From NCBI GenBank assembly GCA_036522835.1, contig DATDFB010000057.1, forward strand, positions 7,534 through 71,533: a stretch of DNA of 64,000 bases, written 5' to 3'. The stretch is from DATDFB01 sp036522835. Its GTDB lineage: Bacteria > Acidobacteriota > Thermoanaerobaculia > Gp7-AA8. Positions 49,209-58,003 of this stretch are shown here, in pieces. The first letter of the stretch is position 1; every line of letters begins with the position of its first letter. A model generated the notes under the pieces. It did not search any database. It was not told the DNA's origin and worked only from the letters and a program-made list of their open reading frames with translations. A program made the position numbers and the translations under genes.

Positions 49209-50356
49209 ACGAGCGCCAGCGCGCGCTGCACCTCCTCCGCCGCATCGAGCGCGAGCAGGCGTTTGCCGCGCCGCTTCTGGCCCAGGAATCCGGCTTCGTC
49301 CGCACGCTCGTCCTCGGCGTGCTGCGCTGGCGCTCGCGTCTCGACTTCGCCGTGTCGGCACACGCGAAACGAAAAATCGACGATCAAGTCCTCGATGTCC
49401 TCCGCCTCGGCGCGTACCAACTGCTCTTCATGGACATCGCCAAGTACGCCGCCGTCGCGGAGACAGTGGAGCTCGCGCCAAAGCATGCGCGCGGCTTCGT
49501 CAACGCGATGCTGCGGCGCGTGACGGACGTCGAGCCCAAAGATCTCGCCACCCGCACCGCCCACCCCCCCTGGCTGATCGCGCGCTGGGTGCGCCACTAC
49601 GGCGAGGAGCGCGCCGCGCGCATCGCCGCCGCGAATCAGGAGCTGTCGTATCCGGACGTGATCGCGAACGAGCCGCCGCCCGAGGCCACGCCGTCCGAGC
49701 TCGTCCCCGGCATGTGGAAGCTGCATGGATCCTCCGCCGACGTCGAAGGCATCGTTCTCGACGAAGGAAGCGCGGTCATCGGCGACCTCGCCGCGGCGAC
49801 GTCAAACGACATTCTCGACCTCGCCGCCGCGCCGGGCGGGAAGAGCATCGTCGCGGCGCTGCGCGGGGCGCATGTGGTGAGCAACGATGTCTCGATTGGA
49901 CGGCTGCTCGGCGGGCGCATGCTATGCGCCCCTACCGGTAGGGGCGCACGGCGTGCGCCCCTCGTTGTCTCCGACGCGCGGCAACCGCCGTTCCGAAGAA
50001 CGTTCGACACCGTCCTCCTCGATGCGCCGTGCAGTGCCACCGGCACGATCCGCAAGAATCCGGAGCTGAAGTGGCGTCTGCGCGAGGAGGACCTGCCGTC
50101 GTTCGCGAAACTGCAGCGCGAGATGCTGGAAAGCGCCGTGCGCCTCGCAAAACGCTACGTCGTCTACTCCACCTGCTCTCTCGAGCCCGAAGAAAACGAC
50201 GAAGTCGTGAACGGATTCGAACGGGAAGACGCGGCGGGCTTCGTCAACGATAACGTCCGCCGCTGGGTCGAAGACGGCGTGCTCCGCCTCACGCCCGAGT
50301 CGGGCGCGGACGGCTTCACCGCGTTTGTGCTAAGAATTCCGCCCCATGCCGCGTGA
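49205..50356 (+). CDS. rsmB: 16S rRNA m5C967 methyltransferase RsmB
   Basis: A 383-residue RNA methyltransferase. The N-terminal NusB-like RNA-binding domain spans about 1-125 and the SAM domain about 190-380, with DLAAAPGGKS, the releasing-cysteine motif DAPCSATGT and the catalytic YSTCSLEPEEN. Residues 237-252 (GRMLCAPTGRGARRAP) are extra, encoded by a 48-bp family C palindrome that begins and ends exactly at codon borders, between SAM motifs II and III. The end overlaps the GH15 gene by 11 bp. Confidence 0.92.
   Translation: MNERQRALHLLRRIEREQAFAAPLLAQESGFVRTLVLGVLRWRSRLDFAVSAHAKRKIDDQVLDVLRLGAYQLLFMDIAKYAAVAETVELAPKHARGFVNAMLRRVTDVEPKDLATRTAHPPWLIARWVRHYGEERAARIAAANQELSYPDVIANEPPPEATPSELVPGMWKLHGSSADVEGIVLDEGSAVIGDLAAATSNDILDLAAAPGGKSIVAALRGAHVVSNDVSIGRLLGGRMLCAPTGRGARRAPLVVSDARQPPFRRTFDTVLLDAPCSATGTIRKNPELKWRLREEDLPSFAKLQREMLESAVRLAKRYVVYSTCSLEPEENDEVVNGFEREDAAGFVNDNVRRWVEDGVLRLTPESGADGFTAFVLRIPPHAA
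49913..49960. repeat. Family C palindrome inside rsmB, arms joined back to back
   Basis: gggcgcatgctatgcgcccc plus tacc, joined directly to ggtaggggcgcacggcgtgc plus gccc. The 48 bp equal 16 codons and are in codon phase. Arm order is the reverse of 28525-28581. Confidence 0.88.
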
Positions 50357-52388
50357 CATCCCTGTTGGCAACGGCTCGTTGCTCGTTGCCTTCGATGCCA
50401 AGTACCGCCTCGCCGACATCTACTTCCCCCATGTCGGCCACGAGAACCACAGCGGCGCGCGCTTCCGCTTCGGCATCTTCGCCGACGGCGTTTGCAGTTG
50501 GATCGAGGACGACCGCTGGCAGCGCACGCTCGGGTACCTGCGCGACACGATCGTCAGCGACGTGGTGGCCGAGAACGCCGAGCTGGGCCTGCGCCTGCGC
50601 TGCCACGACGCCGTCGATGCCGACGCCAACGTCTACGTCCGCAAAATCGTGGTGCGCAACACGCGCGACGACGCCCGCACGGTGAAGTTCTTCTTCCACC
50701 ACGACTTCAACCTCTACGGCAACCCGAACGGCGACACGGCCATGTTCGATCCCGACTCGGCGAGCGTCATCCACTACAAGATGAAGCGCTACTTCCTCGT
50801 CAGCGCCGGCACGGATGCGCGCAGCGGCATCGACGAGTACGCATGCGGGCGGAGCGGCATCGGCGGCGAGGAGGGGACGTGGCGCGACGCCGAGGATGGC
50901 GCGCTGTCGATGAATGCCATTCAGCAGGGGTCGGTCGACTCGACGATCGCCATCAGCGTCGACATCGAAGCGCACGGCAGCGCCACCGTCTACTACTGGA
51001 TCTGCGCCGGCGCGCGCTACGGCGAAGTGCGCGAGCTCGACCGCTACGTGCGCGAGGAGACGCCGGCGCGCATCATCGCCCGCACCGCGTCGCTTTGGTA
51101 CACGTGGGTCAACAAGAACGGCGAGGATCTCTCCGACCTGCCCGAGGAGATCGGCGATCTCTACCGGCGCTCGCTCCTGGTCGTGCAGACGCAGTGCGAC
51201 CACGAGGGCGGCATCACCGCCGCGAACGACTCCGACATCGAGTGGAGCCACAACGATCACTACTCGTACGTCTGGCCGCGCGACGGCGCCTTCGTCGCCG
51301 ACGCCATGGACCGCGCCGGCTTCCACGCCCTGGCGCGGCGCTTCCTACAGTTCGCGCACGACTCGATCTCCAGCGAAGGCTACTTCCTGCACAAGTACGC
51401 GCCCGACGGCTCGGTGGCGTCGGCGTGGAACCCGTGGGTACGCCGCGGCAAGAAACAACTCCCCATTCAGGAAGACGAGACCGCGCTGATCCTCTGGCTC
51501 GTGGCGCGGCACTACGAGCGGACGCGCGACCTCGAGTTCGTCCGGGCCGTCTACCGGCGCCTGGTCGTGCAGCCGGCGGAGTTCATGATCGACTTCCGCG
51601 ATCCGCTCACGCATCTGCCGCAGCCGTCGTTCGACATCTGGGAGGAGCGGCAGGGCGTCTTCACCTTCACCTGCGCCGCGGTCTCCGCGGGGTTGCGCGC
51701 CGCCTCGGAGCTCGCCAACCTGTTCAACGAGCAGGAGCGGCGCAACCGCTACGCGCGCGCGGCGGCCGAGGTGCGCGATGCCATCGTGCGGCATCTGTGG
51801 CTCGAACAGGAGGGGCGCTTCGCGCGCGGCCTGGCGCTGCGCGACGACGACACGCTCGAGCTCGACGCCACGATCGACGCCTCGGCGTTCGGTACGTTCT
51901 ACCTCGACGTCTTTCCGGCGGAGAGCGCCATGGTGGAGGGCACGATGCGCGCCGTGCGCGAGGCGCTGTGGATCTCGACGGAGACCGGCGGCGTGGCCCG
52001 TTACGAGCGCGACCGCTACCAGCGCACGAGCAACGATGACGAGAGCATCGCCGGGAACCCGTGGCTGATCTGCACGCTCTGGCTGGCCGAGCACGCCGTG
52101 GCGCGGGCGACGTCCGTGGCGGAGCTGCAATCGGCGCTCGACCTGGTGCGCTGGGCGCGCTCGAAGGCGCGGCCGTCGCTGGTGTTGCCCGAGCAGATCG
52201 ATCCGTCGACGGGCGCGCCGCTCTCCGTCGCGCCGTTCACGTGGAGTCACGCGCAGGTGATCTCGGTCGTGCGCGGCTACCTCGACGCGCTTCGTTTTCT
52301 GCGCCGCGAATCGCGCGACAACGCCGCGCGCGGCGAGGAAAAAATCGCGCGCGATCATCCCGTTGACAAACCGAAATGGTTTCCATAG
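50346..52388 (+). CDS. Glycoside hydrolase family 15 (glucoamylase/trehalase-like)
   Basis: A 680-residue enzyme. A beta-sandwich N-terminal domain (about 1-260) precedes an (alpha/alpha)6 barrel. The family's WPRDGAFVADAM lies near residue 308, the acid catalyst in FDIWEERQGVFTF near 425 and the base in LVLPEQIDP near 615. No signal peptide is present, so it works in the cytosol, perhaps on trehalose, isomaltose or glycogen fragments. It starts inside the end of rsmB. The HU promoter overlaps its last codons. Confidence 0.88.
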   Translation: MPRDIPVGNGSLLVAFDAKYRLADIYFPHVGHENHSGARFRFGIFADGVCSWIEDDRWQRTLGYLRDTIVSDVVAENAELGLRLRCHDAVDADANVYVRKIVVRNTRDDARTVKFFFHHDFNLYGNPNGDTAMFDPDSASVIHYKMKRYFLVSAGTDARSGIDEYACGRSGIGGEEGTWRDAEDGALSMNAIQQGSVDSTIAISVDIEAHGSATVYYWICAGARYGEVRELDRYVREETPARIIARTASLWYTWVNKNGEDLSDLPEEIGDLYRRSLLVVQTQCDHEGGITAANDSDIEWSHNDHYSYVWPRDGAFVADAMDRAGFHALARRFLQFAHDSISSEGYFLHKYAPDGSVASAWNPWVRRGKKQLPIQEDETALILWLVARHYERTRDLEFVRAVYRRLVVQPAEFMIDFRDPLTHLPQPSFDIWEERQGVFTFTCAAVSAGLRAASELANLFNEQERRNRYARAAAEVRDAIVRHLWLEQEGRFARGLALRDDDTLELDATIDASAFGTFYLDVFPAESAMVEGTMRAVREALWISTETGGVARYERDRYQRTSNDDESIAGNPWLICTLWLAEHAVARATSVAELQSALDLVRWARSKARPSLVLPEQIDPSTGAPLSVAPFTWSHAQVISVVRGYLDALRFLRRESRDNAARGEEKIARDHPVDKPKWFP

Positions 52389-52391
52389 ATT
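52363..52391 (+). promoter_or_regulatory. Sigma-70-type promoter of the HU gene
   Basis: A perfect TTGACA at 52363-52368, a 17-bp spacer and TAGATT at 52386-52391, 48 bp before the HU ATG. It is the only consensus-like -35/-10 pair recognised in the window. A strong ribosome site follows at 52425-52432. Confidence 0.75.
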
Positions 52392-52439
52392 GTCGAAACC
52401 GGCTTAAAACAAGGGGTTTCGCACAGGAGGAAGGCGTAT

Positions 52440-52745
52440 ATGGCAGGAAAAGGTGACGTCATCAACGAGATCGCCGACCAGGCTGGGATCTCGAAGAAGG
52501 AAGCGGCCGCAGCGTTCGACGCATTCGTCAGCTACATCTCCGGCTCGTGCCAGCGAGGCGAGCGCTGCTCGATCCCAGGGCTCGGCAGCTTCTCCGTCTC
52601 GCAGCGCAAGGCGCGCGAGGGCCGCAACCCCCGCACGAACGAAAAGATCACCATCCCGGCATCGAAGAACGTCCGCTTCAAGGCCGGCAAGGACCTCAAG
52701 GACGCCGTAAACGTTTCCGGTAAGCGGGGGTCGAAGAAGAAGTAG
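52440..52745 (+). CDS. HU-family DNA-binding protein
   Basis: A 101-residue histone-like protein that bends and compacts DNA as a dimer. The N-terminal helices (KGDVINEIADQAGISKKEA) and the signature GLGSFSVSQRKAREGRNPRT with the DNA-inserting proline arm are clear; a basic Lys-rich tail (KRGSKKK) is added. Strong expression is expected from its TTGACA promoter, aggagg ribosome site and downstream terminator. Confidence 0.95.
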   Translation: MAGKGDVINEIADQAGISKKEAAAAFDAFVSYISGSCQRGERCSIPGLGSFSVSQRKAREGRNPRTNEKITIPASKNVRFKAGKDLKDAVNVSGKRGSKKK

Positions 52746-52778
52746 CCCGTCACCTGCCAGAAGCCTGCGATGAACGAG

Positions 52779-52804
52779 CGCTCCGGGAAGCCGGAGCGTT
52801 TTTC
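52779..52804 (+). terminator. Rho-independent terminator after HU
   Basis: An 8-bp stem CGCTCCGG / CCGGAGCG with loop GAAG, followed by TTTTTCG. It lies 34 bases after the HU stop. Confidence 0.9.
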
Positions 52805-52806
52805 GT

Positions 52807-53082
52807 TTAAGTTGTTAGGTTCGCAGGTTGTTACGTTCTTCACCGATCGAAGAGCGCACGCTTCCGATCGAAGAACGAACGCTTCAATCGGAATCGTGCG
52901 CTCTTCGATTTTAATCGTACGCTCTTCGATCTTTATCGCGCGCTCTTCGATCTTTATCGCGCGCTCTTCGATCGGAATCGCGCGCTCTTCGATCGGAATG
53001 GCGCACTCTTCGATCGGAATCGTGCGTTCTTCGGTTGCAAGCGTGCGTTCTTCGAAAACAACCTAAGAACTCAACAACTTAA
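52807..53082. repeat. Array of ten 21-bp repeats within a palindromic frame
   Basis: Two inverted units (cgatcgaagagcgcacgcttc type) at 52844-52885, then eight direct 21-bp units at 52892-53059 (consensus aatcgcgcgctcttcgatcg + g). The array is framed by ttaagttgtta at 52807 and its mirror ending at 53082, which resemble family F. The gap between HU and the dGTPase gene holds nothing else. A plus-strand frame through it encodes a seven-residue repeat (IGIARSS) but lacks a ribosome site. Confidence 0.85.
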
Positions 53083-53095
53083 CAACCGGATCACC

Positions 53096-54121
53096 TCAAA
53101 CCCACGCCCGCGGTACGAACAACGTCTCATACAACTTGATCGCGTACCGATCCGTCATCCCGGCCACGAAGTCGATGGCCAGCCGCTCGGTCGTCTCTTC
53201 GCTGTTCACCGGCAGGTACTCCTCGGGGTGGGCGACGACGTACTCGAAGAGCGCGGTGACGATGCGCTTCGCTTTTTCCAATTCGTCGCGCACGGCGGGG
53301 ATGAGGTACATGTGCTCGAACATGTAGCGGCGTAGCTCTTCGAGCGCCTCCAGCACCTCGGCCGACATGCGGATCGCCTCGTAGCCGCAGGCGAGCGTCT
53401 GGGCGACGACGTCGCGCACCATGCGGTCGATGCGCTGGCTGCCGGTGGGGCCGAGCGTGTCGCGGATCGCCTTCGGGATGTCGTCCTCGGTCAAGAGGCC
53501 GGCGCGGATGCCGTCGTCGATGTCGTGGTTCACGTAGGCGACGATGTCGGAGATGCGCACGATGTCGCCCTCGAGCGTGAGCGCCCGGGAGCGCGGCCGC
53601 GAGCGCAGCAACTCTCCCTTCTCGCCCTTCGAATGTTTGAGGATGCCGTCGCGCACTTCGATCGTGAGGTTGAGGCCGCGGCCGTCGTTCTCCAGCACCT
53701 CCACGACGCGCACCGACTGCCGGTAGTGATCGAAGCCGCCGCGCACGAGCTTATTGAGCGCCGCCTCGCCGGCGTGCCCGAACGCGGAGTGCCCGAGGTC
53801 GTGGCCGAGACCGATGGCCTCGGTGAGCACTTCGTTGAGGCGCAGCGACTTCGCGATCGTGCGCGCGATCTGCGTCACCTCCAGCACGTGCGTCAGGCGC
53901 GTGCGGTAGTGGTCGCCCTCGGGTGCGAGGAACACCTGCGTCTTGTGCTTGAGGCGCCGGAAGGCCTTGCAGTGAATGATGCGGTCGCGGTCGCGCTGGT
54001 AGGAGGGGCGGAGGTCGTCCTCCGGCTCGGCGCGGTCGCGGCCGCGCGTGCCGGCGCTCTTCGCGGCGCGCGGGTGAAACGTCTCGGCTTCGATTTGCTC
54101 GAGGGTCTCGCGGATCGTCAC
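53096..54121 (-). CDS. dgt: dGTP triphosphohydrolase-like HD-domain protein
   Basis: A 341-residue HD phosphohydrolase that would remove triphosphate from dGTP or other dNTPs. Family marks are the N-terminal YQRDRDRIIHCKAFRRLKHK, first HD-domain histidine in RTRLTHVLEVTQIAR, the metal-binding GHDLGHSAFGHAGE and later DIVAYVNHDIDD. Length fits the shorter 'dGTPase-like' class. The start is GTG 54121, seven bases after TACGAT, with no Shine-Dalgarno site. Confidence 0.92.
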   Translation of the reverse strand: MTIRETLEQIEAETFHPRAAKSAGTRGRDRAEPEDDLRPSYQRDRDRIIHCKAFRRLKHKTQVFLAPEGDHYRTRLTHVLEVTQIARTIAKSLRLNEVLTEAIGLGHDLGHSAFGHAGEAALNKLVRGGFDHYRQSVRVVEVLENDGRGLNLTIEVRDGILKHSKGEKGELLRSRPRSRALTLEGDIVRISDIVAYVNHDIDDGIRAGLLTEDDIPKAIRDTLGPTGSQRIDRMVRDVVAQTLACGYEAIRMSAEVLEALEELRRYMFEHMYLIPAVRDELEKAKRIVTALFEYVVAHPEEYLPVNSEETTERLAIDFVAGMTDRYAIKLYETLFVPRAWV

Positions 54122-54128
54122 CGCGGCA

Positions 54129-54134
54129 ATCGTA
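54129..54134 (-). promoter_or_regulatory. Likely -10 box (TACGAT) of the dGTPase-like gene
   Basis: TACGAT-N7-GTG on the minus strand. The spacing suggests that the mRNA starts at or within a base of the start codon. Confidence 0.45.
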
Positions 54135-55709
54135 TCAGTGCCGCGCCGCGCGGCGGCGCACGTTCGGCGCCGGCGGGATCACCAGCAGCGTCACGCTCTT
54201 CGCCGGCAGCGTGAGCGAGAGCGCGCCGCCGCTGACGGCGACGTCGGCTAGGCGCGCGACGTGAGTGCCGGAGGCGAGCTGCCACCGCTGCGCGTTCGCG
54301 GCGGCGTTGAAGTTCGACAACTTGACGGCTGCCGCCGTCGTGCCGCTGAGGACTTTCACGATCATCACCGTGAGCGCGTTGTCGGACGAGCGCTGCGCGG
54401 CGAAGACGGCGACATCGTCCGGATTCGGGCCGCCGGCGCCGACCGAGGTGTCGCCGAACGCCGACTTCGCGCCGTCGTAGTTGCGATAGATCTTGATCGC
54501 GTCGTACGCCGGCGAGCCGGCAGCGGGCGTCGTCCAGCGCGCGGCGAGGTCGAGGCCCTCGCGGCCGAAGATGCCGAGGACGTCCGCCTGCGCCGTGGCG
54601 CCGTTCATGTTCCCCTCGGCGCCCCAGTTGTACTCGGTGATCCCGATCGGCAGTCCCGCCGCCCACTCGCGCATGCGCGGAATCAGCCGCACCGTGTCGC
54701 CGATCCACGACTCATCGACGTACTTCGGGTCCCACAGCGAGCGCGTGGAGCGGTTGCGGCGGAGCTGCATGGCCGTGGAGAGGTCGTCGCTGAGCTCGCC
54801 GCTTTGCGGGTAATAGTGCACGGTGACGACGTCGAGCAGCCCGCGCAACTGCGAGACGAGCCACGGCACGGACTCCGCGCCGCCGTGCGCCGTGCGGTCG
54901 GGAAAGCTCGACCAGTCGTGCGCCGCGGCCCACTGCTGGTCGTAGCCGCTGTAGAAGTACCCGGCCCAGCCCCACTCCTCGGGGCCGCAGATCAGCGCAT
55001 TCGGGTCGGTGGCGCGGATGCGCTGGGCGTGATCGCGCATCTTCGCCAGCACTTCGTCCATCGTTGCGCCGGCCGGGTGCACGTCGCGGTGCGTGGCGTG
55101 CCAGATCGACGGCTCGTTGTCGAGCAGGTACCAGCGCACGCCGCCCCACTGCGTGACGAGATGTTGCACCCAGGCCTGCTGGAAGAGCGCGTCGACCGGC
55201 ATGTTCGCGTCGTTTGGATCGTTGCCGCCGATCTCGCTGCCGTTCGCGCGCACGCCGTTGCCGGCGTCAGGCATGTATGGGTCGGTGGACTGCTGCGCGC
55301 CGTACTTCGCCACGGAGAAGCTCGCCAGCTTGGCGCGGTTCGGACCGAGCTTCGCCGTCCAGCCGATCATGGGGATGGTGATCATCGGCTGCGCGCCGGC
55401 CGACTTCGTGTCGCGGATGAACGCGTCGGCGCTCTCGCCGGCGAGCGCGCTGGTCTCGCCGATCGACTCGTAGAACCAGTCGGCGGCGCGGTTGGCGGCG
55501 TTGAGCTGCCAGTTGTAGCGCGTCGCGGCGTTGCCGCCGGAGCGGTTCAGCGGGACGTTGAGGTCGGCCAGTTGCGCCGCCGTGGCGAAGGCGACCCCGT
55601 AGACGTTCGGATTGATCGGATGGCGATTCGCGGCCGCGTCGACGTTGATGGCGATCTGCGCGAAAAGCGCCGGCGCGAAGAAGAGCGCGGCGAGCACACT
55701 CCAGCCCAA
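54135..55709 (-). CDS. Exported glycoside hydrolase family 44
   Basis: A 524-residue secreted enzyme of the GH44 endoglucanase/xyloglucanase family. A signal peptide at the start ends FAPALFAQ. The catalytic acid lies in YLLDNEPSIW near residue 200 and the nucleophile in GITEYNWGAEG near residue 365; NVYGVAFAT and LNRSGGNAATRYNW at the N-terminus are also typical. A C-terminal beta domain (about 440-510) completes the fold. The TTG start at 55709 is uncertain. It points to breakdown of plant-type glucans outside the cytosol. Confidence 0.9.
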   Translation of the reverse strand: MGWSVLAALFFAPALFAQIAINVDAAANRHPINPNVYGVAFATAAQLADLNVPLNRSGGNAATRYNWQLNAANRAADWFYESIGETSALAGESADAFIRDTKSAGAQPMITIPMIGWTAKLGPNRAKLASFSVAKYGAQQSTDPYMPDAGNGVRANGSEIGGNDPNDANMPVDALFQQAWVQHLVTQWGGVRWYLLDNEPSIWHATHRDVHPAGATMDEVLAKMRDHAQRIRATDPNALICGPEEWGWAGYFYSGYDQQWAAAHDWSSFPDRTAHGGAESVPWLVSQLRGLLDVVTVHYYPQSGELSDDLSTAMQLRRNRSTRSLWDPKYVDESWIGDTVRLIPRMREWAAGLPIGITEYNWGAEGNMNGATAQADVLGIFGREGLDLAARWTTPAAGSPAYDAIKIYRNYDGAKSAFGDTSVGAGGPNPDDVAVFAAQRSSDNALTVMIVKVLSGTTAAAVKLSNFNAAANAQRWQLASGTHVARLADVAVSGGALSLTLPAKSVTLLVIPPAPNVRRRAARH

Positions 55710-55795
55710 GTACGCCGGCCAGTGCGTGTGAGCGTTCGCGCCGTGAAGGATTGGGGCAATCTAGGCTTCCGTCGCTGGAGAAGAGGTGAGCCAGC

Positions 55796-56227
55796 TCACA
55801 AACGGAGCTCCAGGAAGCGCGAGCCCTCGACGGGATTGAAGCGATACGGCGCGATGTCGGTGAAGCCGAGCTCCTCGTACAGCGCCATGGCCGCGCGCAT
55901 CTGCGGCAGCGTATCGAGGCGCATCCGCTCGTAGCCGCGGCGCCGCGCCTCGGCGATGACGGCCTCCGCCAGCGCGCGGCCGAGGCCGCGGCCGCGGGCG
56001 GTGGGGCGGACGTAGAGGCGCTTCATCTCGCAGATGCGCTCGTCAATCCGGCGCAGCGCCACACAGCCGCCGGCGTCGCCGGCGACGAAGATGCACTCGT
56101 AAAACTCGCCGAGATGCGCGAGCTCGTCGTCGAAGTTCTGGAATCCGAGGTCGACGCCGAGCGACGCCGCGTACTCGAGGAAGAGCTCGCGGACGACGCC
56201 GAGATCGCGCGCGGGAGCGATGGTCAT
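55796..56227 (-). CDS. GNAT-family N-acetyltransferase
   Basis: A 143-residue acetyltransferase. The CoA loop RPTARGRGLGRALAEAV lies near residue 77, after EMKRLYV; LYEELGFTDIAPYRFNP is motif B. It matches the group with a short length. The acceptor is not known. ATG 56227 is preceded by CATTAT six bases away. A longer frame runs through the divergent methyltransferase gene and is rejected. Confidence 0.85.
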   Translation of the reverse strand: MTIAPARDLGVVRELFLEYAASLGVDLGFQNFDDELAHLGEFYECIFVAGDAGGCVALRRIDERICEMKRLYVRPTARGRGLGRALAEAVIAEARRRGYERMRLDTLPQMRAAMALYEELGFTDIAPYRFNPVEGSRFLELRL

Positions 56228-56236
56228 TCGCCGATA

Positions 56237-57226
56237 ATGCGCAGCGCTTCGATGCGACGCAAGCTGATGGAGATCCTCGCGGAGCCCGGCACGGGCGCGC
56301 CGCTGCGGCTGGAGGTGACGCGCGGCTCCGGCGACGTCGTCGAGGAAGGCGCGCTCGTCTCCGAGACGAAGCGCTATCCGATCGCCGGCGGCATTCCGCG
56401 CTTCGTCGAGCCCGACAACTACGCGGCGTCGTTCGGCCAGCAGTGGAACGCCTTCCGCGAAGTGCAGCTCGACTCGGCGAACGGCGCGTCGTATTCGCGG
56501 CGGCGCTTCGACGCCGAGGTTGGGTGGGCGGAGGATGAGCTGCGCGGGAAGTGGCTGCTCGACGCCGGCTGCGGCGCCGGACGCTTCGCCGAGGTGAGCG
56601 CGGCGCGCGGGGCGAACCTCGTCGCGCTCGATCTCTCCTCGGCCGTCGATGCCGCGGCCAAAACGCTCGCGCGCTTTCCGAACGCCGACGTCGTGCAGGG
56701 GAGCATCCTCGATCCGCCGTTCCGCCGCGGCGCGTTCGACTTCTGCTATTGCATCGGCGTCATCCAGCACACCCCCGACCCGCCGCGGGCCATCCGCACG
56801 CTCGCCGGCGCCGTGCGCCCCGGCGGAAAGTTCGCGTTCACGATGTACGGGCGGCGCTGGTACACGAAGCTCTATGCGAAGTACCTGGTGCGCCCGCTGA
56901 CGAAGCGGATGCGGCCGGCCACGCTGCTGGCGGCGATCGAGACGACGATGCCGTTCTTCTTCCCGCTGACCGACGCCTTGTTCCGCGCGCCGCTCATCGG
57001 AAAGCTCGCCGGCTTCACCATTCCGATCGCGAACGATCCGTCGATGACGGAGCTCACGCGCGAGCAGCGCTACCGCCTGGCCATCCTCGACACCTTCGAC
57101 ATGCTCGCGCCGCAGCACGACCACCCGATGACGTGGCAGGAGATGGAGCGCGAGCTGCGCGCGGCGGGAGCGGCGCGGTGGGAGTTCAGGAGCCGGGTGC
57201 CGGTGGTCGTGTCAGGAGTCCGCTAG
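56237..57226 (+). CDS. SAM-dependent methyltransferase with Trm112-like N-terminal part
   Basis: A 329-residue protein. Residues about 5-60 resemble a Trm112-like domain without its cysteines (KLMEILAEPGTGAPL, TKRYPIAGGIPRFV). The methyltransferase core starts with LLDAGCGAGRFAEV, followed by VALDLS and the FDFCYCIGVIQHTPDP stretch. A hydrophobic, possibly membrane-touching segment lies near residues 235-255. The substrate is unknown; similar proteins act in glycan or natural-product pathways. ATG 56252 is an alternative start. Confidence 0.82.
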   Translation: MRSASMRRKLMEILAEPGTGAPLRLEVTRGSGDVVEEGALVSETKRYPIAGGIPRFVEPDNYAASFGQQWNAFREVQLDSANGASYSRRRFDAEVGWAEDELRGKWLLDAGCGAGRFAEVSAARGANLVALDLSSAVDAAAKTLARFPNADVVQGSILDPPFRRGAFDFCYCIGVIQHTPDPPRAIRTLAGAVRPGGKFAFTMYGRRWYTKLYAKYLVRPLTKRMRPATLLAAIETTMPFFFPLTDALFRAPLIGKLAGFTIPIANDPSMTELTREQRYRLAILDTFDMLAPQHDHPMTWQEMERELRAAGAARWEFRSRVPVVVSGVR

Positions 57227-58003
57227 CTCGCCCCGCAGCGTCGTCACCGCCTGGCCGCCGAGCTTGACCCGGTCGCCGGCGAGCCGCACGCGCAGCTCGC
57301 CGCCGCGCCGGGAAACCTGCAGCGCGCGCATTTCCGTCTTGCCGAGACGCGCGGACCAGAACGGCGCGAGGCAGCAGTGCGCGCTGCCGGTGACCGGATC
57401 CTCGGGGACGCCGGCGGCTGGGGCGAAGAAGCGCGAGACGAAGTCGGCGCCGTCCGTCGACGCCTTGCTCGTCACCATCACGCCGCGCGCCTGGATCTGC
57501 GCCAGCCGCGCGAAGTCGGGCTGCAGGGCACGCACCTCGTCCTCGGAATCGACTTCGACGAGGTAGTCGAGCTCGTTGCGGCCGACGTAGGCCGCGCGTT
57601 GCACGCCGAGCGACGGCAGCAGGCCATCCGGCGGCGCGGTCTCTCGTTCCCTCAACGCGGGGAAGTCGAGCTCGATCCACTCCCCGTCGCGCGATGCCGT
57701 CAACGCGCCGCTCAGCGTGTAGAAGCGCGCAACGTCGTTCGCGCCGAGCCGCCCCTCCTCCCACAGCGCGTGCGCGCTGCCGAGCGTGGCGTGGCCGCAG
57801 AGCTTCACCTCGACCGAGGGGGTGAACCAGCGCAGCGACCAGCCGTCGCCGCGCGGGAGGAGGAACGCCGTCTCGGAGAGATTCATCTCCGCGGCGACGT
57901 TCCTCATCCACTCATCGCCGCGCTCGCGGTCGAGAAAGCAGACCGCCGCGGGGTTGCCGCGGAACGGCTCGGACGTGAACGCGTCGACCTGGATCAGGCG
58001 CAT
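57212..58003 (-). CDS. PhzF-family isomerase-like protein
   Basis: A 263-residue protein of the diaminopimelate-epimerase fold. The N-terminal QVDAFTSEPFRGNPAAVC, catalytic E44 in MNLSETAFLL, CGHATLGSAH near residue 70 and EDPVTGSAHCCLAPFW in the second half are all family marks. Outside phenazine clusters these enzymes have unknown substrates, and no phenazine genes are here. It follows the PuuD-like gene directly: the stop TAG of one is next to the ATG of the other. The end overlaps the convergent methyltransferase gene. Confidence 0.9.
   Translation of the reverse strand: MRLIQVDAFTSEPFRGNPAAVCFLDRERGDEWMRNVAAEMNLSETAFLLPRGDGWSLRWFTPSVEVKLCGHATLGSAHALWEEGRLGANDVARFYTLSGALTASRDGEWIELDFPALRERETAPPDGLLPSLGVQRAAYVGRNELDYLVEVDSEDEVRALQPDFARLAQIQARGVMVTSKASTDGADFVSRFFAPAAGVPEDPVTGSAHCCLAPFWSARLGKTEMRALQVSRRGGELRVRLAGDRVKLGGQAVTTLRGELADS

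Noticed and set aside
52844..53059. CRISPR array
   Set aside because: The units are contiguous 21-bp tandem copies with no unique spacers, and no cas genes are in the window.
52770..53066. A 98-residue frame with seven-residue repeats (IGIARSS) through the 21-bp array
   Set aside because: It starts inside the HU terminator, lacks a ribosome site, and its repeats follow simply from a 21-bp DNA period; kept as a repeat, not a gene.
57212..58003. Phenazine biosynthesis cluster
   Set aside because: A PhzF-family protein stands without other phz genes; the family is mostly of unknown function.
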